From: Oryzias latipes
Taxonomy: Eukaryota > Chordata > Actinopteri > Beloniformes > Adrianichthyidae
DNA: 64,000 nt
Direction of reading: 5' to 3'
Assembly: GCF_002234675.1 (NCBI RefSeq)
Contig: NC_019876.2
Location: forward strand, 17,987,354 to 18,051,353
Every line of letters begins with the position of its first letter. Positions within the stretch are counted from its first letter, which is position 1. The notes beneath the pieces were generated by a model. The model had not been told where the DNA came from, did no database searches, and saw only the letters and a list, made by a program, of their open reading frames with translations. A program made the position numbers and the translations under genes. Positions 1 through 9,714 of the stretch are shown here, piece after piece.

Positions 1-3000
1 GCGAGCGTGTTTAGAGGCCCTGGAGGGAGAGGTGAGACCAACGCAGCGGACCAGCCCTTCGACTCGAGTGCTGACAGCGAGCCTGATGGGGTTGAGGACG
101 AGCCCGGCTGCGAGGAGACGCTTGACGCGGCCGACATCGACTGCAAAATTGGAGAGGAGGCCTACAACGCCTTCATGAGACTTCAGCTCGTCAGGCAGAA
201 AGCGGCATCCCTGAACAACGCTATGATCGTCATGAGAGACCCCAAAGCGGAACTGAGCCCTGCGTTCGAGTGGTTAGACATTCACAGTGACACGCTGAAC
301 CCCGATAAGATAGACAGGAAAAGGGTCAAGGAACTGCAGGGCTCCATGTTCATGCCTGCCAGCCAGGGCGGGAAGCAGACAGTCACGCTGCCTGAGGCGA
401 TCACCGATCTTACATTGAAGTCTCTCGCGGATGCTATAGGAAGGATCACGGACACCGAGAGTCGGGGACAAGGCAAGGAGCTGTTCGAGCGCCTGATCTC
501 GAGACTCACCGAGGACAATTGGAGAGGGCACAAAGTGGTGCGAAAGTACAACTCTGCCATCCCGAATGACGCGAGGTTCTTGGAGGAGGCGAGAGCCTTC
601 ACTAGAGCGCTAGCACACGAAACCTCGGCCCAGGTCTCTGTGGGCAGGCTCCTGGTGTTTAGGTACTCGATCGAAAGACTGATAGACAGGGACAAGCCCG
701 ACGCTTTCCTAAATTCCATGCTCCATAGGCACATGCCAGTGGGAAAGCGTTGCATATCGAGAGCGCTGCGAGAGATCGAGGCCAACCGCAGGACCCGACA
801 CCTTGCTCTGCTGTTGAGGGGCGGCCGCTGCCACTGCCCCCGCCCTGGACCGGCCGTCGGCCAGGACCGTCGAGGGAGGAGGTGCCGGGAAGACTGTCAG
901 ACTGCGTACGCGTGCTTCTACAACGCGTGTGAGCAGCACCCCTTCTCCGTGAGCAGGTGCGACTACAACCATTACTTTGCGCACCTGTACCCTCACCTGG
1001 GAAAACTTGAACGCCTGAGCAAGGACATGAAGGCGAAATACGGAGGACACAGGCACTTCGAGAGCATAGCCAACATGGTCTTCGACATCCTCGTGAAGCG
1101 CCGTTCCTCGGAGGCCGACGCGCTGTACGCGGGGCTCCGGGACCTGATGGGAGAAGGGATGCTCAACTCGCGACTGTCTCTCGGCCGCGCTCTCCCCGAC
1201 ATACACGAGGAACTGTGCCTGGGGCTCCCGGCCGACGACTACTACGACGACTACGCCGAGGACCCGCGTTCGCTGAACCCTGTGAAGGTCTACGACCACG
1301 CGCTGGTGCGCTACATGTTTTCTGACAGCCTCCAGGTGGGAAGGCTATTTCAGGCCTCCACCACCTTCAACTACGTGGTGACCAACACCGCGCCCAGGTA
1401 CACGATCGAACGGATCATGCTGTTCAACGTCACCGGGCCCGGGGAGGGCAAGAGCTACGCCAACAACGTGCTGAACTGCCAGTTCAGGCAGGTGAAGGGC
1501 TGCATAGAGACGCTCACGTCCTTCACCCCGCAAGCGTTCAAGTACAAGCAGCAGAGGAAAGCTTGCGTGGTGATGATAGACGACGCTCACATCACCCACG
1601 AGAAAAACCTAAAGGCCCTGGACAAGGAGTCCAGCGTGATACCGAACACGTTCAAGAACCTGCTGGACACCAGCGTCTTGGAGAGCGACGTGGTGGGCAA
1701 GGATGCGTGCAGCGGAAAGGTGGACACTGTGAGGTATCAGGCGGTGCACAACTGCGGGTTCGTGTGGAACACCAACACCCTGGGGTTCGTGAGCGACGCC
1801 TGGGCCGACCGCTGCGTGATCATGGAATCCGAGTTCTCGGCGCACGTGACTCGGACGCGCAGCTCGAAACAGCTGCAGGACACGGTGGAGAAGCGATCCA
1901 TGGACAATGTGGCCACCGTCTGCCTGTACAGGCAGAACCTTGTGCAGTCGGCCACCATGATCGCGGAGTCCGAGATCATGCAGTTCGACAGGAGGTTCGA
2001 CGTGGCCAGAGACGCCTGCGTCGAGGCCATGTACGCCAGTTACGTTGTGTGCGCGGGAGCCTTGAGCAGACGGGCGTCCTTCTGCATAAACCAACTGGTC
2101 TTCGCCGAGGCCATGAAACTGGCCTGCCACTTTGTGTTCGACGTGTGGGTCCCCCCGTGGACGGAGGTGCCCGACGAGGGGAGCTTCCCTGACCTCCGCG
2201 GCTTCGTGACGCAGCTGAACAGGAACCGACTGCGGGCCCTGGACAGGCTGTCTTTCGGACAGATCTGCCTGGAGACCAACGCCGTGTACAAGCTCTGCGC
2301 GGCCGCCTGCCTGCCGGACATTTGCCCCCGCGTCCTGGACGCACAGGGACGCTTCGCGTGCAAGGCGCTGGGCCTCCTTCTTTGCCAGGTGCGGGAAAAG
2401 GGCCTGAAGACCGCAGTCAAGGACCGTCAGATGTGCATTTCTGGCGTAGATTCTGTGAGTTTTTCGGGCCCCGAGTTCAGAGGCGACAACGACGCCGCTC
2501 ACGAGATGCTCCAGCTTTGCTCGTATTGCACGTTTCCTGAACGTGGCGGGTCGGGTCCAAGGAGCCGCAGGCTCTGCTCGTACAAATGCGCCCCTTCTCA
2601 GAACGCGCAGCAGGGCAGGCGCGGACACGCTCGGCCCAAAAAGGTGAGCTCCGTCACCCTTTCTCTCGAAGCGGTCTACGACATGCTGGCCCTGTACGCG
2701 CCTGAGGCGCACCGGGGCTTCTGGGACCAGCTGGGCAAAGCGATGATGGACGCCTACTACAACAAAACGGTCGAAAAGACCAACGCGTTCGGGACCGCGC
2801 AGGCCGACGGGGACGAGGAGAGGGATCGGCACGTGAGACTGGTGTTTTCCCTGGACTTCGGCGACGACCCGGTTCGCTCTCTGATACTCGAGGCGACGGC
2901 TGGAGTGGATCCTCTGAACGAACTCTCGTTCAACAAATGCGCCATCGGGGGACAGCTGTTTCGCTGCACTGCGCCCTTGTACTACGGAGGGCTGGTGGCG

Positions 3001-3603
3001 AGAGCCTTCAGGCTCAAGGGGTGCGACCTGTCGCCGGGATCTCTGGACCCGCTGCACGAGAGGGAGTCCGAGAGAGGCCCGGCGGACACCTTTCACGGGC
3101 CTCGCTTGAGCGTCTACTCGCCGGAGTACTCGGGCCTGCCGGTGAAAAACGTGAGCTCCTTCTGTGCCACGCGAACCGTGTACCACCAGGAGCGAATTCT
3201 GCTGAGGGTGGAAGACGGCGCCCGCAGGCCCGTCGTCGAGCTGGAACCGGATTGGGAGTGGTTGGAAGCCTGCGAGGTGTTCAACAGACTGCACGGTCGT
3301 GACGTGTTTACCGTCGAAAGCCTGAAACGGGACTACGCCGTGGCCATGACTGCGGTCAAGGGGGAGGACGCGTCCAGGGCGCCTTTGAGATCGCAGAGGT
3401 TGGCCAGAGCGTTGAGCATCTTGCGCGAGGCCGACGGCCGGGCCGCTCTGGAGATGAGAACGTGGACTTCGACCCAGTCTCGCGCAGGTGAAACTCTGCA
3501 CGAAGTGAGGACTTCTGAACTGGGAGGGATGGGCCGCTCGTGCAAACGGCTGACCTCCGGGTCAGTCTGCACTGAGAACCTTGACAAGCGACGAAGGCGT
3601 TGA
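1..3603 (+). CDS. Large P-loop protein of a virus-like element (5' end outside window)
   Basis: The frame is open from base 1 to a TGA at 3601-3603, about 1,200 codons without introns. The first possible initiator in the window is only a GTG at 7, so the true start probably lies upstream. A Walker A motif (GPGEGKS) sits near residue 477 and a Walker B-like segment (VVMIDDAH) near residue 521, indicating an NTPase of helicase or packaging type. A Cys pair arrangement (CSYC, then CSYKC about 20 residues later) near residues 838-862 may bind zinc. Residues about 258-300 are Arg/Gly/Pro-rich and unlike the rest. GC-rich codon use contrasts sharply with the host genes to the right. I cannot assign it to a named family. 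A conserved large protein of fish herpesviruses is the favoured guess, with other large DNA viruses or Polinton-like elements as alternatives. A poly(A) signal follows 68 bp after the stop. Confidence 0.65.
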   Translation, partial: ASVFRGPGGRGETNAADQPFDSSADSEPDGVEDEPGCEETLDAADIDCKIGEEAYNAFMRLQLVRQKAASLNNAMIVMRDPKAELSPAFEWLDIHSDTLNPDKIDRKRVKELQGSMFMPASQGGKQTVTLPEAITDLTLKSLADAIGRITDTESRGQGKELFERLISRLTEDNWRGHKVVRKYNSAIPNDARFLEEARAFTRALAHETSAQVSVGRLLVFRYSIERLIDRDKPDAFLNSMLHRHMPVGKRCISRALREIEANRRTRHLALLLRGGRCHCPRPGPAVGQDRRGRRCREDCQTAYACFYNACEQHPFSVSRCDYNHYFAHLYPHLGKLERLSKDMKAKYGGHRHFESIANMVFDILVKRRSSEADALYAGLRDLMGEGMLNSRLSLGRALPDIHEELCLGLPADDYYDDYAEDPRSLNPVKVYDHALVRYMFSDSLQVGRLFQASTTFNYVVTNTAPRYTIERIMLFNVTGPGEGKSYANNVLNCQFRQVKGCIETLTSFTPQAFKYKQQRKACVVMIDDAHITHEKNLKALDKESSVIPNTFKNLLDTSVLESDVVGKDACSGKVDTVRYQAVHNCGFVWNTNTLGFVSDAWADRCVIMESEFSAHVTRTRSSKQLQDTVEKRSMDNVATVCLYRQNLVQSATMIAESEIMQFDRRFDVARDACVEAMYASYVVCAGALSRRASFCINQLVFAEAMKLACHFVFDVWVPPWTEVPDEGSFPDLRGFVTQLNRNRLRALDRLSFGQICLETNAVYKLCAAACLPDICPRVLDAQGRFACKALGLLLCQVREKGLKTAVKDRQMCISGVDSVSFSGPEFRGDNDAAHEMLQLCSYCTFPERGGSGPRSRRLCSYKCAPSQNAQQGRRGHARPKKVSSVTLSLEAVYDMLALYAPEAHRGFWDQLGKAMMDAYYNKTVEKTNAFGTAQADGDEERDRHVRLVFSLDFGDDPVRSLILEATAGVDPLNELSFNKCAIGGQLFRCTAPLYYGGLVARAFRLKGCDLSPGSLDPLHERESERGPADTFHGPRLSVYSPEYSGLPVKNVSSFCATRTVYHQERILLRVEDGARRPVVELEPDWEWLEACEVFNRLHGRDVFTVESLKRDYAVAMTAVKGEDASRAPLRSQRLARALSILREADGRAALEMRTWTSTQSRAGETLHEVRTSELGGMGRSCKRLTSGSVCTENLDKRRRR

Positions 3604-3670
3604 CTAAGGACATCTGAGCGGTTCGCTTGACAAATCTTTTGTATATGAGAGCGTCCCCAAGTCATGTTGT

Positions 3671-3676
3671 AATAAA
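3671..3676 (+). terminator. Poly(A) signal AATAAA for the large P-loop ORF
   Basis: A canonical AATAAA lies 68 bp after the stop of the large ORF and just before the first 60-bp repeat array, so that transcript probably ends here. Confidence 0.6.
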
Positions 3677-3762
3677 AAAATCATTCCCCAAAACCAATTC
3701 TGGGTGTCTTTGTGGCTTTTTCATTCGTTTTGTTATTGTTTTATTCAGCAACCAAGTACCAA

Positions 3763-4560
3763 ACAGTGGCTCCGCGCGCTGTCTCACTGTCCCTGAGACC
3801 CCGAACAGAATCAGAATCAGAACCAGACAGTGGCTCTGCGCGCTCCCTCGGGGGTCCGAGCGACTGCTCTGATGACTGTGGCTCCACACGCTGTCTCGCG
3901 GGGTCTGTGTGACCCCGAACAGAATCGGAACCAGAAAGTGGCTCCGCGCGCTGTCTCGCGGGGTCTGTGAGACCCCGAACAGGATTGGAACCAGACAGTG
4001 GCTCCGCGCCCTGTCTCGCAGGGTCCGTGAGACCCCCAACCAAGCTGGAACCAGACAGTGTCTCTGCGTGCTAACTCTGGGTGTCCGTGAGACTCCGAAC
4101 AGAATTGGAACCAGACAGCGGCTCCGCGCGCTGTCTCCCGGGGTCTGTGAGACTCCCAAACGAATTGTAACCAGACAGTGGCTCCGCGCGCTCTCTCCGG
4201 GGGTCCGAGTGACCCCAATGATGACTGGAACCAAACAGTGGCTCCGCGAGCTGTCTCGTGGGGTCCATGAGACCCCCAACCGTATTGGAACCAGACAGTG
4301 GCTCCGCGCGCTTTCTCGGGGGTCCAAGCGACCGCTGTGATAACATGTACCAAACAGTGGCTTTGTGTGCTGTCTGGCGGGATCCGTGAGACCCCCAAGA
4401 AAGTTGGAAGCAGACAGTGTCTCCGCGCGCTGTCTCGCGGGGTCCGTGAGACCCCAAACTGAATTGGAACCAGACAGTGGCTCCGCGCGCTGTCTCGCAG
4501 GGAGACCGAGCGACCCCGATGATAACTTGAACCAAACAGTCTCTCCGCGCGCTGTGAGGG
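3763..4560. repeat. 60-bp tandem array 1 (about 13 degenerate units)
   Basis: Units of about 60 bp share the core GTGGCTCCGCGCGCTGTCTC, then a hairpin of GGGGTC and GACCCC around a five-base loop, then a variable part ending in ACCAGACAGT. Units here are more diverged than in the array at 11701-14152 and several replace the hairpin with GGGGGTCCGAGCGAC-type variants. It separates the large P-loop gene from the small membrane-protein gene. Being the same family as the distal array, it marks both as parts of one element. Because 60 is a multiple of 3, long spurious reading frames cross it on both strands. Confidence 0.9.
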
Positions 4561-4635
4561 AGTCAAACGGACGAAACGTAAAACGGGGGAAGTGCGTGGC
4601 ACAGAGGAGAGAGAAGAGAAAGTGGGGAGGGATGG

Positions 4636-5208
4636 ATGGCCCGGGTCAGGGGGCCTGTCTTCACGCGCAAGGTGGCCCGCGGGCTCTGGGCATTTGCTGA
4701 ATTCGTGCTTTTGTGCGGGGTCAATTTCTTCGTGACCCTGTACATGCACCCCACGGACCGCGAGCGTGCAGTCGCGTTGATCAGGAAAAGGGAGGAGGCT
4801 GAGGTGGACACCGCCATCAACACCATGGCCAGGCCCTTCACAGGCCTGGACGCCAACATAGACAAAGGGATCTTCGGCTCCGAGTCTTGCGACAGGGCCG
4901 TGTCCGCCGAATACGTGAACGAGCTGCGCTCGGCCGAGACCCAGAGGGGCCAGCTCCGCTACATGCTGATGGCGCTCAGGGGCCGGATAGACGCCGTCAG
5001 GCTGGTCGGCGTGGTGGACACTCTTTCCGACAGCGTGGGGCTTCAACTCAACGCTTCGGCCAAGATAAACAGGACGGTGCTCGCCTTGAATGTCCACAGG
5101 GACCTAGACGACATGAGGGAAGCAGTGTCTAAAATGACGGTGGAAGACGCCAGCGGGGCATACGAAGACGGCCAGCTCACTCAGAGGCACCCTCACGAGC
5201 TCGTGTGA
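4636..5208 (+). CDS. Small membrane-anchored protein, virus-like element, unknown function
   Basis: This 190-residue frame starts at an ATG 76 bp after the first 60-bp array and ends in TGA at 5208. A basic N-terminus (residues 1-14) is followed by a hydrophobic stretch at about residues 17-37 (WAFAEFVLLCGVNFFVTLYM), suggesting a type II signal anchor. The rest is hydrophilic and probably helical (residues 43-175), without a motif I recognise. Two possible N-glycosylation sequons occur near residues 138 and 145 (NAS, NRT). Codon use is GC-rich, like the neighbouring virus-like genes. A small envelope or membrane protein is plausible. No function can be assigned. Confidence 0.6.
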   Translation: MARVRGPVFTRKVARGLWAFAEFVLLCGVNFFVTLYMHPTDRERAVALIRKREEAEVDTAINTMARPFTGLDANIDKGIFGSESCDRAVSAEYVNELRSAETQRGQLRYMLMALRGRIDAVRLVGVVDTLSDSVGLQLNASAKINRTVLALNVHRDLDDMREAVSKMTVEDASGAYEDGQLTQRHPHELV

Positions 5209-5409
5209 CAGCTGTAAACCGGGGTTCCGCCGCTTTGGTTTTGCGATGGGGAACATGCGCAATTTCATCACGGTCCGTGTTTTTTTTTTTCGGCCTTCGT
5301 GTAACGTCTGTGTCTTTTTTTTTTAAATTGTCTTGTTTTGTTTTCAAATGCGACAGCGGTTAACCGTCTTCGTGTGAGAACACAAGAAGCGTACTTTGTT
5401 CAAAATGAT

Positions 5410-5415
5410 TTTATT
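5410..5415 (-). terminator. Poly(A) signal for the spliced RING-finger gene
   Basis: AATAAA on the minus strand, about 340 bp beyond the stop codon at 5751-5753. Confidence 0.5.
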
Positions 5416-5647
5416 CAAAATATAAAAGGAAAACACATCAAACATTTCAAGAGGGTACACTTTCTTTAGATGTAGGCTAAAAAAAAAAAAAACAACAACA
5501 AGCATGAGGTAGAAAGACAATTGAGCAAGCATTCGTCGTTTCTGCGACTACAATGCGTCCGTCGAAACAAGACTTTCGAATAACTGCGAAGTAAGCGGGG
5601 AAACATTTCTATCGCATTTCGTATGCAGCCTTTCTGATGAAAGAAAG

Positions 5648-5649
<2 letters not shown>

Positions 5650-5677
<28 letters not shown>
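5650..5677. repeat. (CA)n microsatellite
   Basis: About 14 uninterrupted CA dinucleotides, inside the 3' region of the minus-strand RING gene. Confidence 0.95.
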
Positions 5678-5683
<6 letters not shown>

Positions 5684-5750
5684 AGCACTGATGAGCGATG
5701 ATAAAATAATGTAAGACCAGGCTCACAAATGTTCAGGTGTAGTCATTTTT

Positions 5751-8373
5751 TTACTTTCCGTAAAAGGTGCAAATGGGCGGGGTGTCCGTGTTTTCATTCT
5801 CCAAGTAACGGTGGTAGTTGCTGAACTCCTCCGACACGTTCATGTAAAGGGTCTGGGGTTCGCAGCGAAACACCGGCATGTAGTCAAACAGCGCGGCCGC
5901 GGCCGCGTCTTTGACCAGCACCTCATCCGGATGCAAGCCGACGCTTCGCTTCCTGAGGTGTGAGCCGTCGGGCTCAGTTTTCTCCATCCCGCTTCGGGCT
6001 GCGAGCCCAGCGATAACGTGGACGATGGTGGGTCCGTCGAGCGGCTTGCAGTCCAAGACCATGTGGATGTCCCTTTCGACGCCCTCGCCCCCTTCCCTCG
6101 AGCGGTACTGCACGGCGAACCACGTGCGCAGGTGGAACATCATCCTCTTGAATGCGGTGCCGGACACCATCTCCCTCACACGACTGTCGTTCAAGGGGAT
6201 CACCAGTTTGGTCCCATCGAACCAATCCGAACAGCCGACTCCGTCGTTCTTTGTCGTGGTGTGGCGGCACCAAGCGGCCAAGACGATCTGTTTCTCGAAC
6301 ACGAAACAGCACCAGTGAAAGGAATACCCGCCCATGTCCACGTCGAACAGCCGCGGCAGAAGCACGTCGGGCCCGACGGCCTTCTGGGTGCTCGCGGGGC
6401 ACCATTTCCCCACCAGCACGTGGTCCCAAAACCCCGGGACGTGAGGCATGCAAACGTATCTGTACGCGTCGGTCTCAGGCAACACCTGGTCTTCCCAGTA
6501 GGCGAAAGACATGTCGTTTGCCGGGTTCCGTATCAGAGCCTGGAACGCTGCGCGGGGAAAGAACGAGAGAAAAAAAAAACAAGAGAGAGATAGATAGAGA
6601 GAGAGACAAGTCATACTCCCGAAACCAGGCAAGCTTGAGGCGTGAGAGGGAGTGCGACTAACCTCGCTTAAGTTCCTCGTGACTGGGCGGCCCTTCGGCC
6701 AACATTCTTTCCATGCATTTTTCGGTTTCACTCCTCTGCTGCACAAAGCGGTCGCGGCCCTCTCGTTCGAGATCCCAGACTCCTACGCCCTCCATCTCCG
6801 GCAGGTCGGCAAGCGCGTTCGCCGTGGCATTCACGGTTTCGTGCTCGGAGGCGACCCTGTGCTCTCTGCACCCTCCCTGCGCCCTGAAGCACAGCGTGCA
6901 GAGGACGCATCCGCAGAGGCACTGCACGGGCCGATTGAGTCCAAGGAAGTACTTGTGGCACACCGGCGCACGGTTGAAAATCCGTCTGCAGGACGGGCAA
7001 GTGATGAGATCTTCGAGCTTGGACAGGGAGATGCCGGGGATGCCGTCCCAAAGGCGCGGCCCCGCACTGCCCTCTGCGCTTCTGTGCGCAAGTTCCTCCT
7101 CTGCGGGCGTCCCGGGCTTCCTTCGGTTGGACTCTGCAAAGAGGCTGGCTCGCTCTCCCCAGACCCCCAAAGACTCGTTCCACAGCGTGGTGCCAGGCTC
7201 GTCTTTGTGCGGCTCTGCGTCAGGCTGCGATCTCTGGCGTCCGGCACCTCCATTGTCGAGATCGTCGTTGCCCGTCTCGGGTGGCGGGCGTAGAGAACTG
7301 TGAAACTCGAGCGGCTCTGTGCGAGACGTAGCGACCCAAGGAGGAACCTGATAACCGTTTGGGGGCAGCGACGCACACGGCTCGATGCAATCGGGGTACG
7401 TGATCAAGTTGATGTCGTCGTACGCTTTCGCGAGGCCGCTCTCGCACAGAGCAGCGCCGTCTTCTTCCTCCAGCGCCCACATGCACGCGTTGTACTCCTC
7501 GTCTTCAGCTGAGGGCAAATAACACCCGGAGGGGTTCCTGTAACGTACCCACAGTAAAACAAAAGACAACTTGTCAATATCACCTTCAAACCAGGCGTCC
7601 CAGGATTGACGGGATACCTACGGTTGGCCGCTGATGCTCCAGATGGCAGTGTGCAGCTCTTCGTCCATTCGCGTTGCGACCTCGACGCCTTTCTCGGACG
7701 CTGGGACTCCGATCTGCCCCGGGCGTAGCGAGTGTTCGCTATCTGCGCCTCGGCCTTGCCCCGCCGCGTCCACCGGGCTAGGCAGAGGCGGCAGAGTTGG
7801 CTTGATGCGGCACGCTTTCCCCCGGGTTACGAGGCAGACGCGAGCCTCAGCGACATTCGCGCCAAAGTGGGATAGTTCTTTACCGCCGGGCGCCTCTGGC
7901 TCGGTCCTCCTTTTCAAGGGCCGAACCACGGATTTAGTCCTGCGAGGGCTGAGATTCGGGTCCCGCTTGCGCTTAATCCTCTCACTCCGGTGATATCTGC
8001 CGCCTCCGTTTCGCATGCAACCGCCGGCAGGGTTTGCCTTTCTTCGACGATGCGCGTGCTCAGGGTCGAGCTCCCTCCCAACCTGCCACTTATCTGTCGG
8101 GTAAAGGGGAGGCTCGCGGTCGAGACGGTCGCGTCCCAGGGCGGGCTCGCGTCTGCTTCCTCGGGAACGATCACAAATTCTGTCCCTCTGGTCGCGGCGG
8201 GAGGTCTTGCCCTCTGCCCACTCGGGCGTCCGGTCGAAGCGCTTTCCATCTCTCCATCTCTTCTCCGTTGCGTGCCTTCTCCTTTGCTGCAGGTTGCGCA
8301 GGGGAGAAGGCGTGGTGTATCTGCGTTGCCCCCCGCAGATCTTTCTTTGTTCGGGGTGGGCCTGCCTCTGCAT
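5751..8373 (-). CDS. Three-exon RING-finger protein of the virus-like element
   Basis: Three GC-rich frames join through short introns with standard borders. Exon 1 is 8373-7622, exon 2 is 7537-6663 and exon 3 is 6547-5751, with introns of 84 and 115 nt. Donors read GTAGGT and GTTAGT, and acceptors end TTACAG and GCGCAG. The sum is 2,424 nt, exactly 807 codons plus stop. Exon 1 (about 250 residues) is Arg-rich and disordered with KRKRD-type clusters, suggesting nuclear or nucleic-acid binding. Exon 2 carries a RING-like finger: CPSC, then about 23 residues on LCGCVLCTLCF. Cys stands where the usual His would be, so E3 ubiquitin-ligase activity is likely but unproven. Exon 3 is a roughly 265-residue globular domain that I do not recognise. 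The first ATG after a TATA-like box was chosen as start. Two or three separate genes is the alternative reading. Confidence 0.6.
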
Positions 8374-8511
8374 CTTTTCGTTCTCGCTTCCAACCAAAAT
8401 CGTCGCTCTGCGGGATTCGTTAGAACAGAGAGGGGTCGAATCTCTCTAGTGTTTCTGTACGAACGAACGCTGGTGTCTGAGGTCAGTCCTCTGTGAGCAA
8501 ACTTGGCAGCA

Positions 8512-8519
8512 CTTATGTA
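8512..8519 (-). promoter_or_regulatory. TATA-like box upstream of the RING-finger gene
   Basis: TACATAAG on the minus strand, about 140 bp upstream of the proposed ATG at 8373. No ATG lies between it and that codon, which supports the start choice. Motif only. Confidence 0.3.
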
Positions 8520-9534
8520 GCCCCTCCTCGACTCTCTGGGTCGGACGAGTCAGACCGATGTTTGCAGCGTCTGACCGACACGAACAGCGTAATCCGACCA
8601 GGCTTCAAAAACGGCCGAGTCCAGTTCAAAGAGTGCGACCGACGCTCGCGGAGTCTGACTTCGACTCTTGGTCACTGTCCTGCCTCCTTGGCTTTCCAGC
8701 GAAGCTCAAATAGTCAGACCGGCATCTCGCAGGCCAAGCGTCCTCCGTGGCATCGATCCGCTGTTCATCGGAGCAACACAGAAATTCGGAACACAAAAAG
8801 TTCTGGGCTAAGAAAAGAACACTGGTAGGCTTAGGAGAGGGTAAAGAATGTTTGGGAGCAAAAGGAAAAGGGTGAAAGGAGTAAAACAAAAAGGTGGAGG
8901 CTTGGGAGGAACAATGGAAGCCCATGTTGTATGAAGGGGGGGGAAGGGAGTAGAGGTGTTGGTGTGCATAAAATTAATTCTGATCAGCACAACTGTTTGT
9001 GCACGCAGAGCTCTGGAGCAGTGACGCTTGTTCACCCCAACAAAGGCAGCTTTAGACTCTTGTCGATTCCAGGTACGGTAAGCTGTGCTCGAAAAGCGCA
9101 ACTGTTTCGAAAAAGAAGAAAAAAAAAATGCTAACCCGTTGAACAATTAGGATTTAACACATGAACTCGCTTACGTGAAAAAAAAAAAAATCTCTCTCTC
9201 TGGTCCTGAGCTCTAAGCTCTGCGATCCAGGTTCAGCAGCATGAAGCCTCGTGAGATTCAGCAAAGTGGAAAGTCCTTTCGCATTTGGAAGTTGTCGTAC
9301 GCAGAGGACGGCCCGTTGGGAGAAATCTTCCGCGCTGCACTGAGTCTTGGCCTCTGTGGTTGGACCTCGCTGTCCCCTTTCCTTCTCCCAGTCAGCCTCC
9401 TCCTCCTCCTTCATAAAGAAAGCCCACCTTCTATCTCTTCCTCTTTCTCTTCCAGTGCCTTCCTTCTCCCTCTCTGTCTGACTCTGCCTCGCAGAAGTCT
9501 GACGGGAGTGCGGTGGACCAGAAACCGGAAGCCG
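8520..9534. other. Non-coding spacer between divergent RING and kinase genes
   Basis: No convincing gene. The left 300 bp contain scattered GTCTGAC/GTCAGAC and CGACC motifs in both orientations, which may be regulatory. Frames at 9154-9600 (minus) and 9241-9615 (plus) are low-complexity Ser/Leu or Glu/Arg products of pyrimidine-rich tracts and are not supported. Confidence 0.4.
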
Positions 9535-9546
9535 GAAACGGAAACT
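9535..9546 (+). promoter_or_regulatory. ISRE-like element (GAAACGGAAACT) before the kinase
   Basis: The 12 bases fit the interferon-stimulated response element core GAAANNGAAACT exactly. They lie 169 bp upstream of the kinase ATG and next to CCGGAA ETS-like sequences at about 9526-9536. Binding by IRF factors is an inference. Confidence 0.4.
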
Positions 9547-9714
9547 AGACCAGAAGATTCGGATCACAGGCCCCTTCAAGACTTGTTCCGTGCAAACCAA
9601 GAGAGGTCAAAGTAACCTTACACAGGTTTAACAAACACTCGAGGGAAGTTGCTCCATAAAGAGCTCGACAGTGAAGGTTCGAGAGAAGTAAAAAGAAAAA
9701 TCGATCCTTCTGCC

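Larger units (their letters stand above)
5209..5750. other. Intergenic 3' regions between two convergent virus-like genes
   Basis: This stretch holds T-rich runs, a minus-strand AATAAA at 5415-5410 that can serve the spliced RING gene, and a (CA)n microsatellite. No coding sequence is evident. I see no clear plus-strand AATAAA for the membrane-protein gene. Confidence 0.5.

Noticed and set aside
1609-3501. 630-codon minus-strand frame opposite the P-loop ORF
   Set aside because: It is an antisense shadow produced by GC-rich codon use. The sense frame has coherent motifs and a following poly(A) signal.
9154-9615. Overlapping frames on both strands before the kinase
   Set aside because: Products are low-complexity Ser/Leu or Glu/Arg strings from pyrimidine tracts, with no motif.
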